This document shows positions 26,558 to 35,222 of a DNA stretch of 64,000 nucleotides, one piece after another. The stretch comes from Streptomyces sp. NBC_00234 (GTDB taxonomy: Bacteria > Actinomycetota > Actinomycetes > Streptomycetales > Streptomycetaceae). Under the pieces are notes generated by a model, which was given only the letters and a program-made list of their open reading frames with translations, made no database searches and was not told the origin of the DNA. Made by a program: the position numbers and the translations under genes. Location of the stretch: the NCBI RefSeq assembly GCF_036195325.1, contig NZ_CP108101.1, forward strand, positions 7,874,001 through 7,938,000, written 5' to 3'. Position 1 is the stretch's first letter, and each line of letters opens with the position of its first letter.

Positions 26558-26660
26558 GTGCTCGGCCGCTGACCGGGGGACCCGGGGGTACCTGCCGTCG
26601 AGGTCCTGGCCGGCGTCGTGGGCAAAGAATTCGCGGGCTGCTGAGGCAGAAGGCATCCTG

Positions 26661-27155
26661 ATGCCCATGTTGATCAGAGAAGCCACCACCGAGGACTGGC
26701 CCGCGATCTGGCCGTTCTTCCACGAAATCGTCGCCGCGGGCGATTCGTTCACCTATCCCGTCGACCTTTCCAGGGACGAGGCGCGGGAGTGGTGGCTCGT
26801 GCCCGCGCCGAGCCTGGCGGTTGTCGCGGTCGACGACTCCGGCACGGTGCTGGGGACGGCCAAGATGAACCGGAACCACATGGGCAACAGCTCGCACATC
26901 GCCAGCGCGAGTTACATGGTCGACCCCGCCCACTCGGGCAAGGGCGTGGGCCGGGCGCTGTGCCAGTACAGCGTGGACTGGGCCCGCACCGCCGGGTTCC
27001 GGGCGATGCAGTTCAACGCCGTGGTGGAGACGAACGTGTACGCGGTGCGGCTGTACCGGTCGCTCGGGTTCGAGGTGGTGGGGACCCTGCCCGAGGGCTT
27101 CAACCATCCGGTCGAGGGCTACGTCGGGCTGCACGTCATGCACAAGGCTCTCTGA
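26661..27155 (+). CDS. GNAT-family N-acetyltransferase
   Basis: A 164-residue GNAT protein: REATTEDWPAIW start, beta4 segment HIASASYMVDPAHSG, acetyl-CoA pyrophosphate loop GKGVGRALCQY (the Q/RxxGxG/A pattern), and the C-terminal NVYAVRLYRSLGFEVVGTLP. It belongs to the phosphinothricin/amino-acid acetyltransferase-like set. The ATG at 26661 has GAAGG upstream. Its substrate is unknown. Confidence 0.85.
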   Translation: MPMLIREATTEDWPAIWPFFHEIVAAGDSFTYPVDLSRDEAREWWLVPAPSLAVVAVDDSGTVLGTAKMNRNHMGNSSHIASASYMVDPAHSGKGVGRALCQYSVDWARTAGFRAMQFNAVVETNVYAVRLYRSLGFEVVGTLPEGFNHPVEGYVGLHVMHKAL

Positions 27156-27261
27156 ACGGGGCGCCCGCTGTCCGGGCCGGGCGTCCGCCGTCGCAGAATG
27201 GCAGTGAAAGATCGTCCACGACCGGCGGAAGACACGCCCAGGCCCTGACCGGAGCGCATAG

Positions 27262-28320
27262 ATGAACGACGACACCGTCCTGCTGCACACCGAAGGCCGC
27301 ACCCTTCACATCACGCTCAACCGGCCGCGGGCTCTCAACGCGCTGACCCACGCCATGGTGCGGCGCATCGACGAAGGGCTCGCGACCGCCGAGCAGGACG
27401 ACTCGGTCGTCGCCGTCGTGATCAGTGGGGCGGGGGAGCGGGGACTGTGCGCCGGCGGGGACATCCGTTCCATCCATGACGACGCGCGCGCCGGGGGCGA
27501 GGCGTCCTTGGCGTTCTGGCGCGACGAGTACCGGCTCAACGCCCGTATCGCCCGATTCCCCAAGCCGTACGTCGCGCTGATGGACGGCATCGTCATGGGC
27601 GGCGGGGTAGGAGTGTCGGCCCATGGTGATGTCCGCATCGTCACGGAGCGCTCCCGCGTCGCCATGCCCGAGACCGGAATCGGATTCGTTCCCGATGTCG
27701 GTGGCACCCACCTGCTGGCGTCGGCGCCCGGCGAGCTCGGCACCCATCTGGCGCTCACCGGGCAAGCGGTCGGTGCCGCGGATGCCGTGCTGTGCGGGCT
27801 GGCCGACCACTTCGTCCCCTCGGAGCGGCTGGCGGACCTCACCGCGGCGCTCGCCGGGTGCACCGGTCCCGCCGACGTGGAGAGGACGGTGCTCGGGTAC
27901 GCGGGTGAGGCGCCCGAAGGCGAGCTCGCCACGCAGCGTGCGTGGATCGATGCCTGCTACGAGGCCGACAGCGTCGAGGAGATCATCGACCGGCTCAACG
28001 CCACGGGCGTGACCGCGGCGAAGGAGACCGCCGAAGCACTCCTCGCCAAGTCGCCCACCTCGCTCAAGGTCACGCTCGCCGCCGTTCGCCGGGCGCGCCG
28101 CCTCGACGGCCTGGAAGCGGTGCTCGACCAGGAGTACCGCGTCTCCTGCCGTGCCTTCACCGGGCACGATCTGGTCGAGGGCGTACGCGCACAGATCATC
28201 GACAAGGACCGCGCCCCCAAGTGGCGGCCGGCCGAACTCGCGGACGTCTCCGAGGCCGCGGTCGCGCGATACTTCGCCCCGCTCGGTGATCAGGAGCTGG
28301 GCCTCGGCTCGCCCCTGTAG
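27262..28320 (+). CDS. Enoyl-CoA hydratase/isomerase family, 3-hydroxyisobutyryl-CoA hydrolase type
   Basis: A 352-residue crotonase-fold protein. The oxyanion-hole segment GLCAGGDIRS and the active-site loop MDGIVMGGGVGVSAHG are typical of the family, and SRVAMPETGIGFVPDVGG is characteristic of the longer 3-hydroxyisobutyryl-CoA hydrolases (HIBCH), whose C-terminal extension the protein also has. HIBCH acts in valine catabolism, hydrolysing HIB-CoA. It is convergent with the rhamnose operon and not part of it. Substrate by homology only. Confidence 0.87.
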   Translation: MNDDTVLLHTEGRTLHITLNRPRALNALTHAMVRRIDEGLATAEQDDSVVAVVISGAGERGLCAGGDIRSIHDDARAGGEASLAFWRDEYRLNARIARFPKPYVALMDGIVMGGGVGVSAHGDVRIVTERSRVAMPETGIGFVPDVGGTHLLASAPGELGTHLALTGQAVGAADAVLCGLADHFVPSERLADLTAALAGCTGPADVERTVLGYAGEAPEGELATQRAWIDACYEADSVEEIIDRLNATGVTAAKETAEALLAKSPTSLKVTLAAVRRARRLDGLEAVLDQEYRVSCRAFTGHDLVEGVRAQIIDKDRAPKWRPAELADVSEAAVARYFAPLGDQELGLGSPL

Positions 28321-28418
28321 AACGAGCCGAACGCGTCGACCCCGCAGACCACCCGGGCGTGCCCGGATCCCCCGACGGCCGGAAAGCGGCCAGGTGCGGA
28401 TCCGGTGCGCCCGGTGGG

Positions 28419-29909
28419 TCAGTCGTGCCGCAGCCGTGCCGCCGCGCGGTCCCAGCCCGTCCGGTCCGGCTGGGGGCTGTAGTGGCGGAGGTCCTGAGTT
28501 TCGGCGACCAGCCGGCGCATGTCGGCGAGGTCGCCCACCAGGCCGTGGGCCCGCGCCTGGACCAGGATGTTGCCGAGTGCCGTCGCCTCGGCCGGTCCCG
28601 CCGTCACCGGCAGACCGGTCGCGTCGGCCGTCCACTGGCACAGCAGCTCGTTGCGTGAACCGCCACCGACCAGATGGATGCGGGTCAGTTCCCGGTCCGC
28701 CAGCTCCGCCGCCTCCCGCAGGGTCCGGCGATGAGCAAGGGCCAGGCTCTCCAGTACGCACCGCACATAGCCACCCGGACTGTCCGGCGGAGTCTGCCCG
28801 GTCCGTACGAGGAAGGCGTCGATCCGTGCGGGCATGTCACCCGGCGCCAGGAACTCCTCGTCGTCGGGGTCCAGGATCGCGGCGAACGGCCGTGCCCTGG
28901 CCGCGTCGGCGAGGAGATCGGCCAGGCTCGGAGCGCTGCCCTCCCGCTCCCAGGAACGACGGCACTCCTCCAGCAACCACATGCCCATGATGTTGCGGAG
29001 ATAGCGGACCGTTCCGTCGACCCCGCGCTCATTGGTGAAGTTCGCCGCCCGGGACCGGTCGGACAGCACCGGGCCATCGAGTTCGAGCCCGGCCAACGAC
29101 CAGGTGCCGCACGAGACATAGGCGAACCCGGGCTCCGTGGCAGGCACGGCGGCGACCGCCGACGCCGTGTCGTGGGAGGCGACCGTCGTCACCGCAGTAC
29201 CCGCGGGCAGTCCGGTGAACTCGGTGACATGCGGCAGCAGAGTCCCCGCCGGGTCACCGGGTTCCCGCAGCGGCGGAAACAGGGACCGATCCAGCCCCAG
29301 CCGCCCGATCAGCGCGTCCGACCACGTGCCGCCGCGCGCGTCCAGGAAACCGGTCGTCGACGCGTTGGTGATCTCCGCGCCCATCGAGCCGGTCAGCCAG
29401 TGCACCAGCAGATCGGGCATCAGCAACAGCTTCCGCGCCGCTCGCCACTGGGCCGTCGAGCGGTGTGCGGCCAGTTGGAACACCGTGTTGAACGGCAGAT
29501 GCTGGAGACCGCCGATGGCATACAGCTCCTGCGCTCCGCAGCGCGCGAGCACCCGCGCGGCGGCGTCGCCGTTGCGGCTGTCCCGGTAGTGGAACGGTAG
29601 CCCGAGCAGCGAGCCGTCGGCGTCGAGCAGCCCGTAGTCCACGGCCCACGTGTCGATGCCGATGGACGTGACCGGGCCCAGGCGCCCGGCTGCGCGCAGC
29701 CCGTCCAGCACCCCCTGGTACAGGGCGAGTACGTCCCAGCGCAGACCGTCCGGCAGTCGCACCGGGGTGTTGGGGAAGCGGTGTGCCTCGGTCAGTTCCA
29801 GCGTGCCGGGGCCGGCCCTGCCCGTGATGACCCGGCCGCTGGTGGCACCGAGGTCCACGGCGGCGAAGACCGCGTTGTGTCGTGAAGTCGCAGGCATTGA
29901 GTTACTCAT
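28419..29909 (-). CDS. rhaB: Rhamnulokinase
   Basis: A 496-residue FGGY-family sugar kinase that phosphorylates L-rhamnulose at C1. The N-terminal phosphate loop FAAVDLGATSGRV, the GIDTWAVDYGLLD segment and the C-terminal ATP site IHLVGGGSRNELLCQWTADA place it in the rhamnulokinase branch (DTWAVDYGL is typical). Start at 29909; an ATG at 29897 is an alternative. It is the third gene of the rhaI / aldolase-dehydrogenase / rhaB set, but separated from the preceding gene by a strong hairpin. Confidence 0.93.
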   Translation of the reverse strand: MSNSMPATSRHNAVFAAVDLGATSGRVITGRAGPGTLELTEAHRFPNTPVRLPDGLRWDVLALYQGVLDGLRAAGRLGPVTSIGIDTWAVDYGLLDADGSLLGLPFHYRDSRNGDAAARVLARCGAQELYAIGGLQHLPFNTVFQLAAHRSTAQWRAARKLLLMPDLLVHWLTGSMGAEITNASTTGFLDARGGTWSDALIGRLGLDRSLFPPLREPGDPAGTLLPHVTEFTGLPAGTAVTTVASHDTASAVAAVPATEPGFAYVSCGTWSLAGLELDGPVLSDRSRAANFTNERGVDGTVRYLRNIMGMWLLEECRRSWEREGSAPSLADLLADAARARPFAAILDPDDEEFLAPGDMPARIDAFLVRTGQTPPDSPGGYVRCVLESLALAHRRTLREAAELADRELTRIHLVGGGSRNELLCQWTADATGLPVTAGPAEATALGNILVQARAHGLVGDLADMRRLVAETQDLRHYSPQPDRTGWDRAAARLRHD

Positions 29910-29938
29910 CCGATCCGGGCGGGTCCGCGCACGATCGT

Positions 29939-29980
29939 CGCCGGGCCCCGGCACGCCGAGCGGCATGCCGGGGCCCGGCG
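29939..29980. terminator. Intra-operon hairpin
   Basis: Perfect 15-bp arms CGCCGGGCCCCGGCA and TGCCGGGGCCCGGCG (29939-29953, 29966-29980) between the aldolase-dehydrogenase gene and rhaB. It could terminate part of the transcript or act as a stabiliser that gives rhaB a different level. Confidence 0.6.
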
Positions 29981-30007
29981 GACAGGGCGTGGTGGTCCCG
30001 TACGTGT

Positions 30008-32053
30008 TCAGCGCAGGAAGGCCGCCGCCACACCGGCGTCGACGGGAATGTGGAGGCCGGTGGTGTGGGTGAGGTCGCCGCCGGTCAGGGCGAAGACGGC
30101 GTTGGCGACGTGCTCGGGAAGAACCTCGCGCTTGAGCAGGGTCCGCTGGGCGTAGAACTCCCCGAGCTTGTCCTCCTCGATGCCGTACGTCGCCGCGCGC
30201 TGGGCACCCCAGCCCGCAGCGAAGATGCCCGAACCACGCACCACGCCATCGGGGTTGATCCCGTTGACCCGGATGCCGTGCTCTCCGAGTTCCGCGGCCA
30301 ACAGGCGGACCTGGTGGGCCTGGTCGGCCTTGGTGGCCGAGTAGGCGATGTTGTTGGGGCCCGCGAACACGGCGTTCTTGGACGCGATGTAGATGATGTC
30401 CCCGCCGAGGTTCTGCGCCAGCATCACCCGGGCCGCCTCGCGCGAGACGAGGAACGAACCGCGCGCCATGATGTCGTGCTGGAGGTCCCAGTCACGCGCC
30501 GTGGTCTCCAGGAGGGGCTTCGAGATCGAGATCCCGGCGTTGTTCACGACGAGGTCCACACCACCGAACGCCAGCACGGCAGACGCGAACGCCTCGGCGA
30601 TCTGCTCCTCGCCCGTGACGTCGACCGTCACCGCGACGGCCTTGTCGGGCCCCCCGAGCTCCTCCGCGACGGCTACCGCGTTCTCCGCGTCGAGATCCGC
30701 GACGACGACGCACGCACCCTCGGCGACCAGCCGCCGAGCGATGGCCCTGCCGATTCCTGAGCCCGCGCCGGTGACGAGAGCGACCCGGGTGGCGAGCGCC
30801 TTCGCCTTAGGCATCCGGCGCAGCTTGGCCTCCTCCAGCTCCCAGTACTCGATGCGGAACTTCTCGGACTCCTCGATCGGCGCGTACGAGGAGACGGACT
30901 CGGCGCCCCGCATGACGTTGATGGCGTTGAGATAGAACTCCCCGGCGACCCGGGCGGTCTGCTTGTCCTTGCCGAACGAGAACATCCCGACACCCGGCAC
31001 GAGGACGATCGCCGGGTCTGCGCCCCGCATGGCGGGGGACTCGGCGGTGGCGTGCCGCTCGTAATAGGCGCGGTACGCCTCCCGGTACTCCGCGTGCAGT
31101 TCCTTCAGGCGTGTGACCGCCTCGTCCAGCGGCGCGTCGGCGGGCAGGTCGAGGACGAGGGGGCTCACCTTCGTACGCAGGAAATGGTCGGGGCACGAGG
31201 TGCCGAGGGCCGCGAGCCGGGGGTGCTCCGCGCGGGACAGGAAGTCCAGGACCGGTTCCGCGTCCGTGAAGTGCCCCACCTGGGCGCGATCGGTGGAAGC
31301 GAGACCGCGGATCACCGGGGCGAGTGCGGCGGCACGCGCGCGCCGGAGCACGTCCGGCAGCGCCTCCCGGCCGGCGAGCACGGCGCCGAACGGTTCGGCC
31401 CTGCCCCGCCCCTGGAGGAACTCCTCGGCAGTCCGGATCATCCACAGGGCGTTGCGCTCGCACTCCTCGGACGTGTCGCCCCAGGCGGTGATGCCGTGGC
31501 CGCCCAGGATCACGCCGACGGCCGCCGGGTTGGCCTCCTTGACCGCGGCGATGTCCAGACCGAGCTGGAAGCCCGGCCTGCGCCAGCCCACCCAGGCCAC
31601 CTTGTCCCCGAAACACTCGGCAGTGAGCTTCTCGCCGTCCGCGGAGCACGCCAGCGCGATGCCCGAGTCCGGGTGCAGATGGTCGACGTGCGCGGCCTCG
31701 ACCAGCGCGTGCATCGCCGTGTCGATCGAGGGAGCGGCGCCGCCCTTGCCGTGCAGGCAGTAGTCGAACGCGGAGACCATCTCGTCCTCGCGTTCCACGC
31801 CCGGGTACACGTCCTTGAGCGCGCGGACCCGGTCCAGGCGGAGCACGGCGAGGCCGGACTCGGTGAGCGTGCCGAGATCACCGCCCGAGCCCTTCACCCA
31901 GAGCAGCTCGGTCTCGCCTCCGGTGACCGGATCGGCCGCGGAGACCTTGGCCGACGTGTTGCCGCCGGCGTAGTTGGTGTTGCGGGGGTCCGAGCCGATC
32001 CGGTGGGCGCGCTCCAGAAGCGCGGCGACTTCGGCATGTGTCGCGGACGTCAT
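30008..32053 (-). CDS. Bifunctional rhamnulose-1-phosphate aldolase / short-chain dehydrogenase
   Basis: A 681-residue fusion. The first 410 residues are a class II aldolase of the RhaD-like kind (zinc ligands in AAHVDHLHPDS and GHGITAWGD), cleaving L-rhamnulose-1-P to DHAP and L-lactaldehyde. From about 425 there is a short-chain dehydrogenase (VTGAGSGIGRAIARRL; NNAGIS; YSATK catalytic Tyr/Lys) that would oxidise or reduce the lactaldehyde directly. This is the same organisation as B. subtilis RhaEW. It lies between rhaI and rhaB on the same strand. Confidence 0.93.
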   Translation of the reverse strand: MTSATHAEVAALLERAHRIGSDPRNTNYAGGNTSAKVSAADPVTGGETELLWVKGSGGDLGTLTESGLAVLRLDRVRALKDVYPGVEREDEMVSAFDYCLHGKGGAAPSIDTAMHALVEAAHVDHLHPDSGIALACSADGEKLTAECFGDKVAWVGWRRPGFQLGLDIAAVKEANPAAVGVILGGHGITAWGDTSEECERNALWMIRTAEEFLQGRGRAEPFGAVLAGREALPDVLRRARAAALAPVIRGLASTDRAQVGHFTDAEPVLDFLSRAEHPRLAALGTSCPDHFLRTKVSPLVLDLPADAPLDEAVTRLKELHAEYREAYRAYYERHATAESPAMRGADPAIVLVPGVGMFSFGKDKQTARVAGEFYLNAINVMRGAESVSSYAPIEESEKFRIEYWELEEAKLRRMPKAKALATRVALVTGAGSGIGRAIARRLVAEGACVVVADLDAENAVAVAEELGGPDKAVAVTVDVTGEEQIAEAFASAVLAFGGVDLVVNNAGISISKPLLETTARDWDLQHDIMARGSFLVSREAARVMLAQNLGGDIIYIASKNAVFAGPNNIAYSATKADQAHQVRLLAAELGEHGIRVNGINPDGVVRGSGIFAAGWGAQRAATYGIEEDKLGEFYAQRTLLKREVLPEHVANAVFALTGGDLTHTTGLHIPVDAGVAAAFLR

Positions 32054-32113
32054 GAGAGTTCCTTCGTGGTGGGGCCGGGCGGGCGGATGCGGTGACGAAC
32101 GGACGTCAGGAGC

Positions 32114-33280
32114 TCAGGCACCCCAGCCGGCCTGCTCGCCGCCGACCCGGGCGGCGGCGATCCGCTCCTGGTTGCCGGAGGCGAGGTACGCCGCGAACGG
32201 GTCCGGGGCCAGCCCCGCCTCCTCGCGCAGCTCGGCGAGCAGCGGCCGTACGTCGGTGTTGTAGGCGTCCATCAGCACACCGTTCGACGCCAGGACGTCA
32301 CCGGAGCGCTGAGCGCGCGCCAGGGCGCCGGCGTCGATCATGAGCGCCTTCGCGGTCGCTTCCTGCACGTTGGTGACCGAGCGGATGACCGCCGGGATCT
32401 TCGCCTCGATGTTGTGACACTGGTCGAGCATGAAGTTGACGTTCGTCTCCGCGTCGAGACCGCCGTTCTTGACCACCTCGTGCATGATCCGGAACAGCTG
32501 GAAGGGGTCGGCCGCGCCCGCCATCAGATCGTCGTCCGCGTAGAAGCGGGAGTTGAAGTCGAAGGCGCCGAGCTTTCCCTCGCGGAGCAGGAACGCCACG
32601 ATGAACTCGATGTTGGTGCCGGGGGCGTGGTGACCGGTGTCCACCACGACCTGTGCCTTCGGCCCGAGCTTGAGGCAGTGGGCGTACGACGTGCCCCAGT
32701 CCGGCACGTCCGTCGTGTAGAACGCCGGCTCGAAGAGCTTGTACTCCAGCAGCATCCGCTGGTCGTCGCCCAGTCGCGCGTACACCTCGGTCAGGGCCTC
32801 GGCCAGCCTGTCCTGGCGTCCCACGATGTCGTCCTGGCCGGGGTAGTTGGTGCCGTCGGAGAACCACAGCTTCAGGTCCGGGGAGCCGGTGGCGTCCATG
32901 ATGTCGACGCACTCCAGCAGATGGTCCGTGGCCTTGCGGCGGACCTTCGGGTCGGGATGGGTCACCGAGCCCAGCTTGAAGTCGTCGTCCTGGAACACGT
33001 TGGAGTTGATGGCCCCGATCCGCAGTCCGAGGTTCTCGGCGTGCCGGGTCAGTGCCGCGTAGTCCTCGACCTTGTCCCACGGGATGTGCAGCGAGACCTT
33101 GGGGGCGACGCCGGTGAAGGTGTGGACCTGGGCGGCGTCCTCCAGCTTCTCGAAGGGATCGCGCGGGACTCCGGGCTGGGCGAACACCTTGAAACGGGTC
33201 CCGGAGTTGCCGTAACCCCAGGACGGCGTCTCGATCACCTGAGACTGCAGAGCTGCCTTGACGGCCGACACATCAGACAT
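32114..33280 (-). CDS. rhaI: L-rhamnose isomerase (RhaI type)
   Basis: A 388-residue TIM-barrel isomerase converting L-rhamnose to L-rhamnulose. Metal-binding and catalytic residues are in LEYKLFEPAFY (Glu), VVDTGHHAPGTNIE (Asp, His) and AFDFNSRFYADDDL (Asp). Its sequence belongs to the short, actinobacterial/pseudomonad type and not to E. coli RhaA. The ATG at 33280 follows GAGGTG; an upstream in-frame ATG at 33343 has no ribosome site and overlaps an operator. It is the promoter-proximal gene of the operon. Confidence 0.93.
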   Translation of the reverse strand: MSDVSAVKAALQSQVIETPSWGYGNSGTRFKVFAQPGVPRDPFEKLEDAAQVHTFTGVAPKVSLHIPWDKVEDYAALTRHAENLGLRIGAINSNVFQDDDFKLGSVTHPDPKVRRKATDHLLECVDIMDATGSPDLKLWFSDGTNYPGQDDIVGRQDRLAEALTEVYARLGDDQRMLLEYKLFEPAFYTTDVPDWGTSYAHCLKLGPKAQVVVDTGHHAPGTNIEFIVAFLLREGKLGAFDFNSRFYADDDLMAGAADPFQLFRIMHEVVKNGGLDAETNVNFMLDQCHNIEAKIPAVIRSVTNVQEATAKALMIDAGALARAQRSGDVLASNGVLMDAYNTDVRPLLAELREEAGLAPDPFAAYLASGNQERIAAARVGGEQAGWGA

Positions 33281-33330
33281 GAACACCTCGTAAGCAGAGT
33301 CATCCGGCGACCCGTTGCGATCGAAGGATG

Positions 33331-33342
33331 TGAATCGTTTCA
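33331..33342. promoter_or_regulatory. LacI-family operator-like palindrome 1
   Basis: TGAATCGTTTCA, an imperfect 12-bp palindrome of the TGAAnCGnTTCA type used by LacI-family repressors, 51 bases upstream of the rhaI start and followed by TCC as in site 2. Confidence 0.65.
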
Positions 33343-33409
33343 TCCGGAACGTACGCTAGGTTTCGATGGCTCTACCAGTCAAGCAGCTCGGTCAAGGTTC
33401 TTTCTGACT

Positions 33410-33421
33410 TGAAACAATTCA
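33410..33421. promoter_or_regulatory. LacI-family operator-like palindrome 2
   Basis: TGAAACAATTCA, a close relative of the first site, 79 bases further upstream and also followed by TCC. Two such sites suggest a looping repressor for the rhamnose genes; no LacI gene is present nearby. Confidence 0.6.
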
Positions 33422-33472
33422 TCCCTGGTGGAAGGCGTGCGCCCTCGATTCCCTCGTGCGGCGCTCCACCGA

Positions 33473-33500
33473 TTGACAGGTGACCAAAAGGTCACATATT
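33473..33500 (+). promoter_or_regulatory. Promoter with ArsR-type operator in its spacer
   Basis: TTGACA at 33473-33478 and CATATT at 33495-33500 (16-base spacer). The spacer contains the palindrome TGACCAAAAGGTCA (33481-33494). Transcription would begin about 33507, at or next to the ATG at 33510, giving a leaderless message under autoregulation. Confidence 0.75.
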
Positions 33501-33509
33501 TTTGAAGGC

Positions 33510-34268
33510 ATGGACGCGGTGTTCAAAGCCTTGGCGGACCCGACCCGGCGCAGCCTGCTCGACGCGCTCTTTCGTGAGGACGGGCAGACACTGGGTGCGT
33601 TGGAGGCCCGCTTCGACGTCACCCGGTTCGCCGTGATGAAGCACCTCAAGCTGCTGGAGGCGGCCGGCCTGGTCGTCACCAGGCGACGTGGCCGGGAGAA
33701 ACTGCACTTCCTGAACCCGGTGCCCATTCGGCTCGTCCACGACCGGTGGGTGAGCAAGTATGCGGAGCCCTGGGCCGCAGGGCTCAGCGGCCTCAAGAGC
33801 CGGCTGGAGAATCCCATGGAGAAGGTCTTCGAAATCTACATCCGCACCACGCCCGAGCGTCTCTGGGAGGCGATCACCGATCCCGGAATCAGGGGCAAGT
33901 ACAACTTCGGCGCCGGTATCGCCTCCGACTGGACTCCGGGGTCACGCTTCGAGATGAGCGCGCCCGGAGCGCCCGGCCCGCTGGGCGAAGGCCGGAATCT
34001 GGAGGTCGACCCGCCGCGCAAGCTCGTGCAGAGCATGGTGGCGCTCTGGAGCGAGGAGGCGAAGCGCGAAGGGACGACGCGTGTCACCTGGGAGATCGAG
34101 CCCGTCGGCGATTCCTGCCGGCTGACGGTCACCCACGACGAACTGCGCGAGGGCGCCCCCGAGGAGCTGTACGGCGGTTGGCCGATGATCCTGTCCGGCC
34201 TCAAGACCTGGCTGGAGACAGGCGAGCTCCTCACCACCCCGGGCTCGCTCCTGTACGGCACCTCGTAG
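33510..34268 (+). CDS. ArsR-family HTH regulator fused to an SRPBCC (AHSA1-like) domain
   Basis: A 252-residue protein. Residues 1-85 are an ArsR/SmtB-type winged helix (MDAVFKALADPTRRSLLDAL ... RFAVMKHLKLLEAAGLV); residues about 105-250 are an AHSA1-like START/SRPBCC fold (YIRTTPERLWEAITDP ... GWPMILSGLKTWLETGE), which offers a hydrophobic ligand pocket. A fused sensor suggests ligand-responsive repression. The ATG at 33510 is preferred over a GTG at 33480, which would lie inside the operator. The promoter carries the matching palindrome in its spacer, so it is probably autoregulated. Confidence 0.9.
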   Translation: MDAVFKALADPTRRSLLDALFREDGQTLGALEARFDVTRFAVMKHLKLLEAAGLVVTRRRGREKLHFLNPVPIRLVHDRWVSKYAEPWAAGLSGLKSRLENPMEKVFEIYIRTTPERLWEAITDPGIRGKYNFGAGIASDWTPGSRFEMSAPGAPGPLGEGRNLEVDPPRKLVQSMVALWSEEAKREGTTRVTWEIEPVGDSCRLTVTHDELREGAPEELYGGWPMILSGLKTWLETGELLTTPGSLLYGTS

Positions 34269-34287
34269 ACACGGTGGTGAGGCACGC

Positions 34288-34314
34288 CGGGGGCGCCGGA
34301 ACACGGTGCCCCCG
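34288..34314. terminator. Hairpin terminator
   Basis: Arms CGGGGGCGCCG and CGGTGCCCCCG pair fully, with one G-U wobble, and a 5-base loop, between two convergent genes. Confidence 0.7.
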
Positions 34315-34322
34315 ACGGCCTG

Positions 34323-34550
34323 TCAGCGCTCGGACGCGGTCAGGCTGGGTCGAAGCGCCCGTACGAGGGAGAACAGACGCTCCTCGTTTCCCGAGAGCCC
34401 CGCGCTCCGAAGCGCTGCGTCGGCCTCCGCGATCGGCGAGGCGAGCAGCGGTATGTAGAGCGGGGCTTCATCCGGGTCGGTGAGCGCGGCGCGGGTGGCC
34501 TCCAGTAGGCGGACATACGCCTGGGCCGCGGCGATCTCGTCGTTGTGCAT
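34323..34550 (-). CDS. Small protein of unknown function
   Basis: A 75-residue, acidic, mostly helical protein. The ATG at 34550 follows GGGAGATG at normal spacing. No family is recognised and no membrane segment is seen. The GC pattern across codon positions and the ribosome site support it being a gene. Position between the ArsR-SRPBCC gene and another small unknown gives no clue to role. Confidence 0.6.
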   Translation of the reverse strand: MHNDEIAAAQAYVRLLEATRAALTDPDEAPLYIPLLASPIAEADAALRSAGLSGNEERLFSLVRALRPSLTASER

Positions 34551-34643
34551 CTCAGCATCTCCCGGTCAGAGGTGTCGGACCGTCAAGCATTCACCATGGG
34601 TCTGACAGTGCCCTCCCGGCGTCGGCGCACACATGCCGGCCGC

Positions 34644-35135
34644 TCAGGCGCCACGCCCGCGGGGACCACCCGCCGGTGGCTCGACCTCCAGGAAGCGTCT
34701 TCGACGCGGCCCCCGGTACAGCAGCGCCGTCCAGCCCAGCTGCTGGAGCACCACCGCGCACCGGGGCAGCGCTTCGTCCTCGTCATGGGCGGCCCCGCTG
34801 CCCGGCGGGCCGAGCCACTCCACGCGGACGGAACCCGGGGACTCTCCCGAAATCACGCGATATCCGAGGGCGAGCCGTTCACCGGACGCGTCGACTGCGG
34901 AGGCGGGTATTCCTGCGGCTTCCAGGCCGAGCGCCACGGCCCGGACCGTCCGATGGAGCTCCCAAGGAGCGGGCACCCCTTCCGGATTCGCGTGTTCCGC
35001 GTTGGTCAGCCGCCGGATCTGCAGCATTCCCTCGTAGGCGGTCCTGACCGATCCGGCGCGTTTCTCCCCCGCGTCGGGAAGTGGCGGGCCGTCTCCGGTG
35101 GCGGGTTCGAACCCCGCGTCGTCCCCCGTGCTCAT
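34644..35135 (-). CDS. Unknown protein, about 163 residues
   Basis: A 163-residue protein whose start at 35135 has GGGGG 5 bases upstream; another ATG 12 bases further upstream is in frame. The N-terminal 25 residues are disordered, the middle contains RRLTNAEHANPEGVPAPWELH, and the end is basic (LYRGPRRRRFLEVEPP). No motif is recognised. It lies just upstream of a longer exported/cytosolic gene pair but in a separate unit. Confidence 0.55.
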   Translation of the reverse strand: MSTGDDAGFEPATGDGPPLPDAGEKRAGSVRTAYEGMLQIRRLTNAEHANPEGVPAPWELHRTVRAVALGLEAAGIPASAVDASGERLALGYRVISGESPGSVRVEWLGPPGSGAAHDEDEALPRCAVVLQQLGWTALLYRGPRRRRFLEVEPPAGGPRGRGA

Positions 35136-35222
35136 CGGTGCCCCCATTCGGCGTGACCTGCGTGAGCACCAGTCTGCGTCACCCCACTGACAGTGCCCGG
35201 GGACGGAGATCGGAAGCCCCGG

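Noticed and set aside
33480..33509. GTG at 33480 as start of the ArsR-SRPBCC gene
   Set aside because: It would put the start inside the operator and upstream of the -10 box; ATG 33510 gives the normal ArsR N-terminus.
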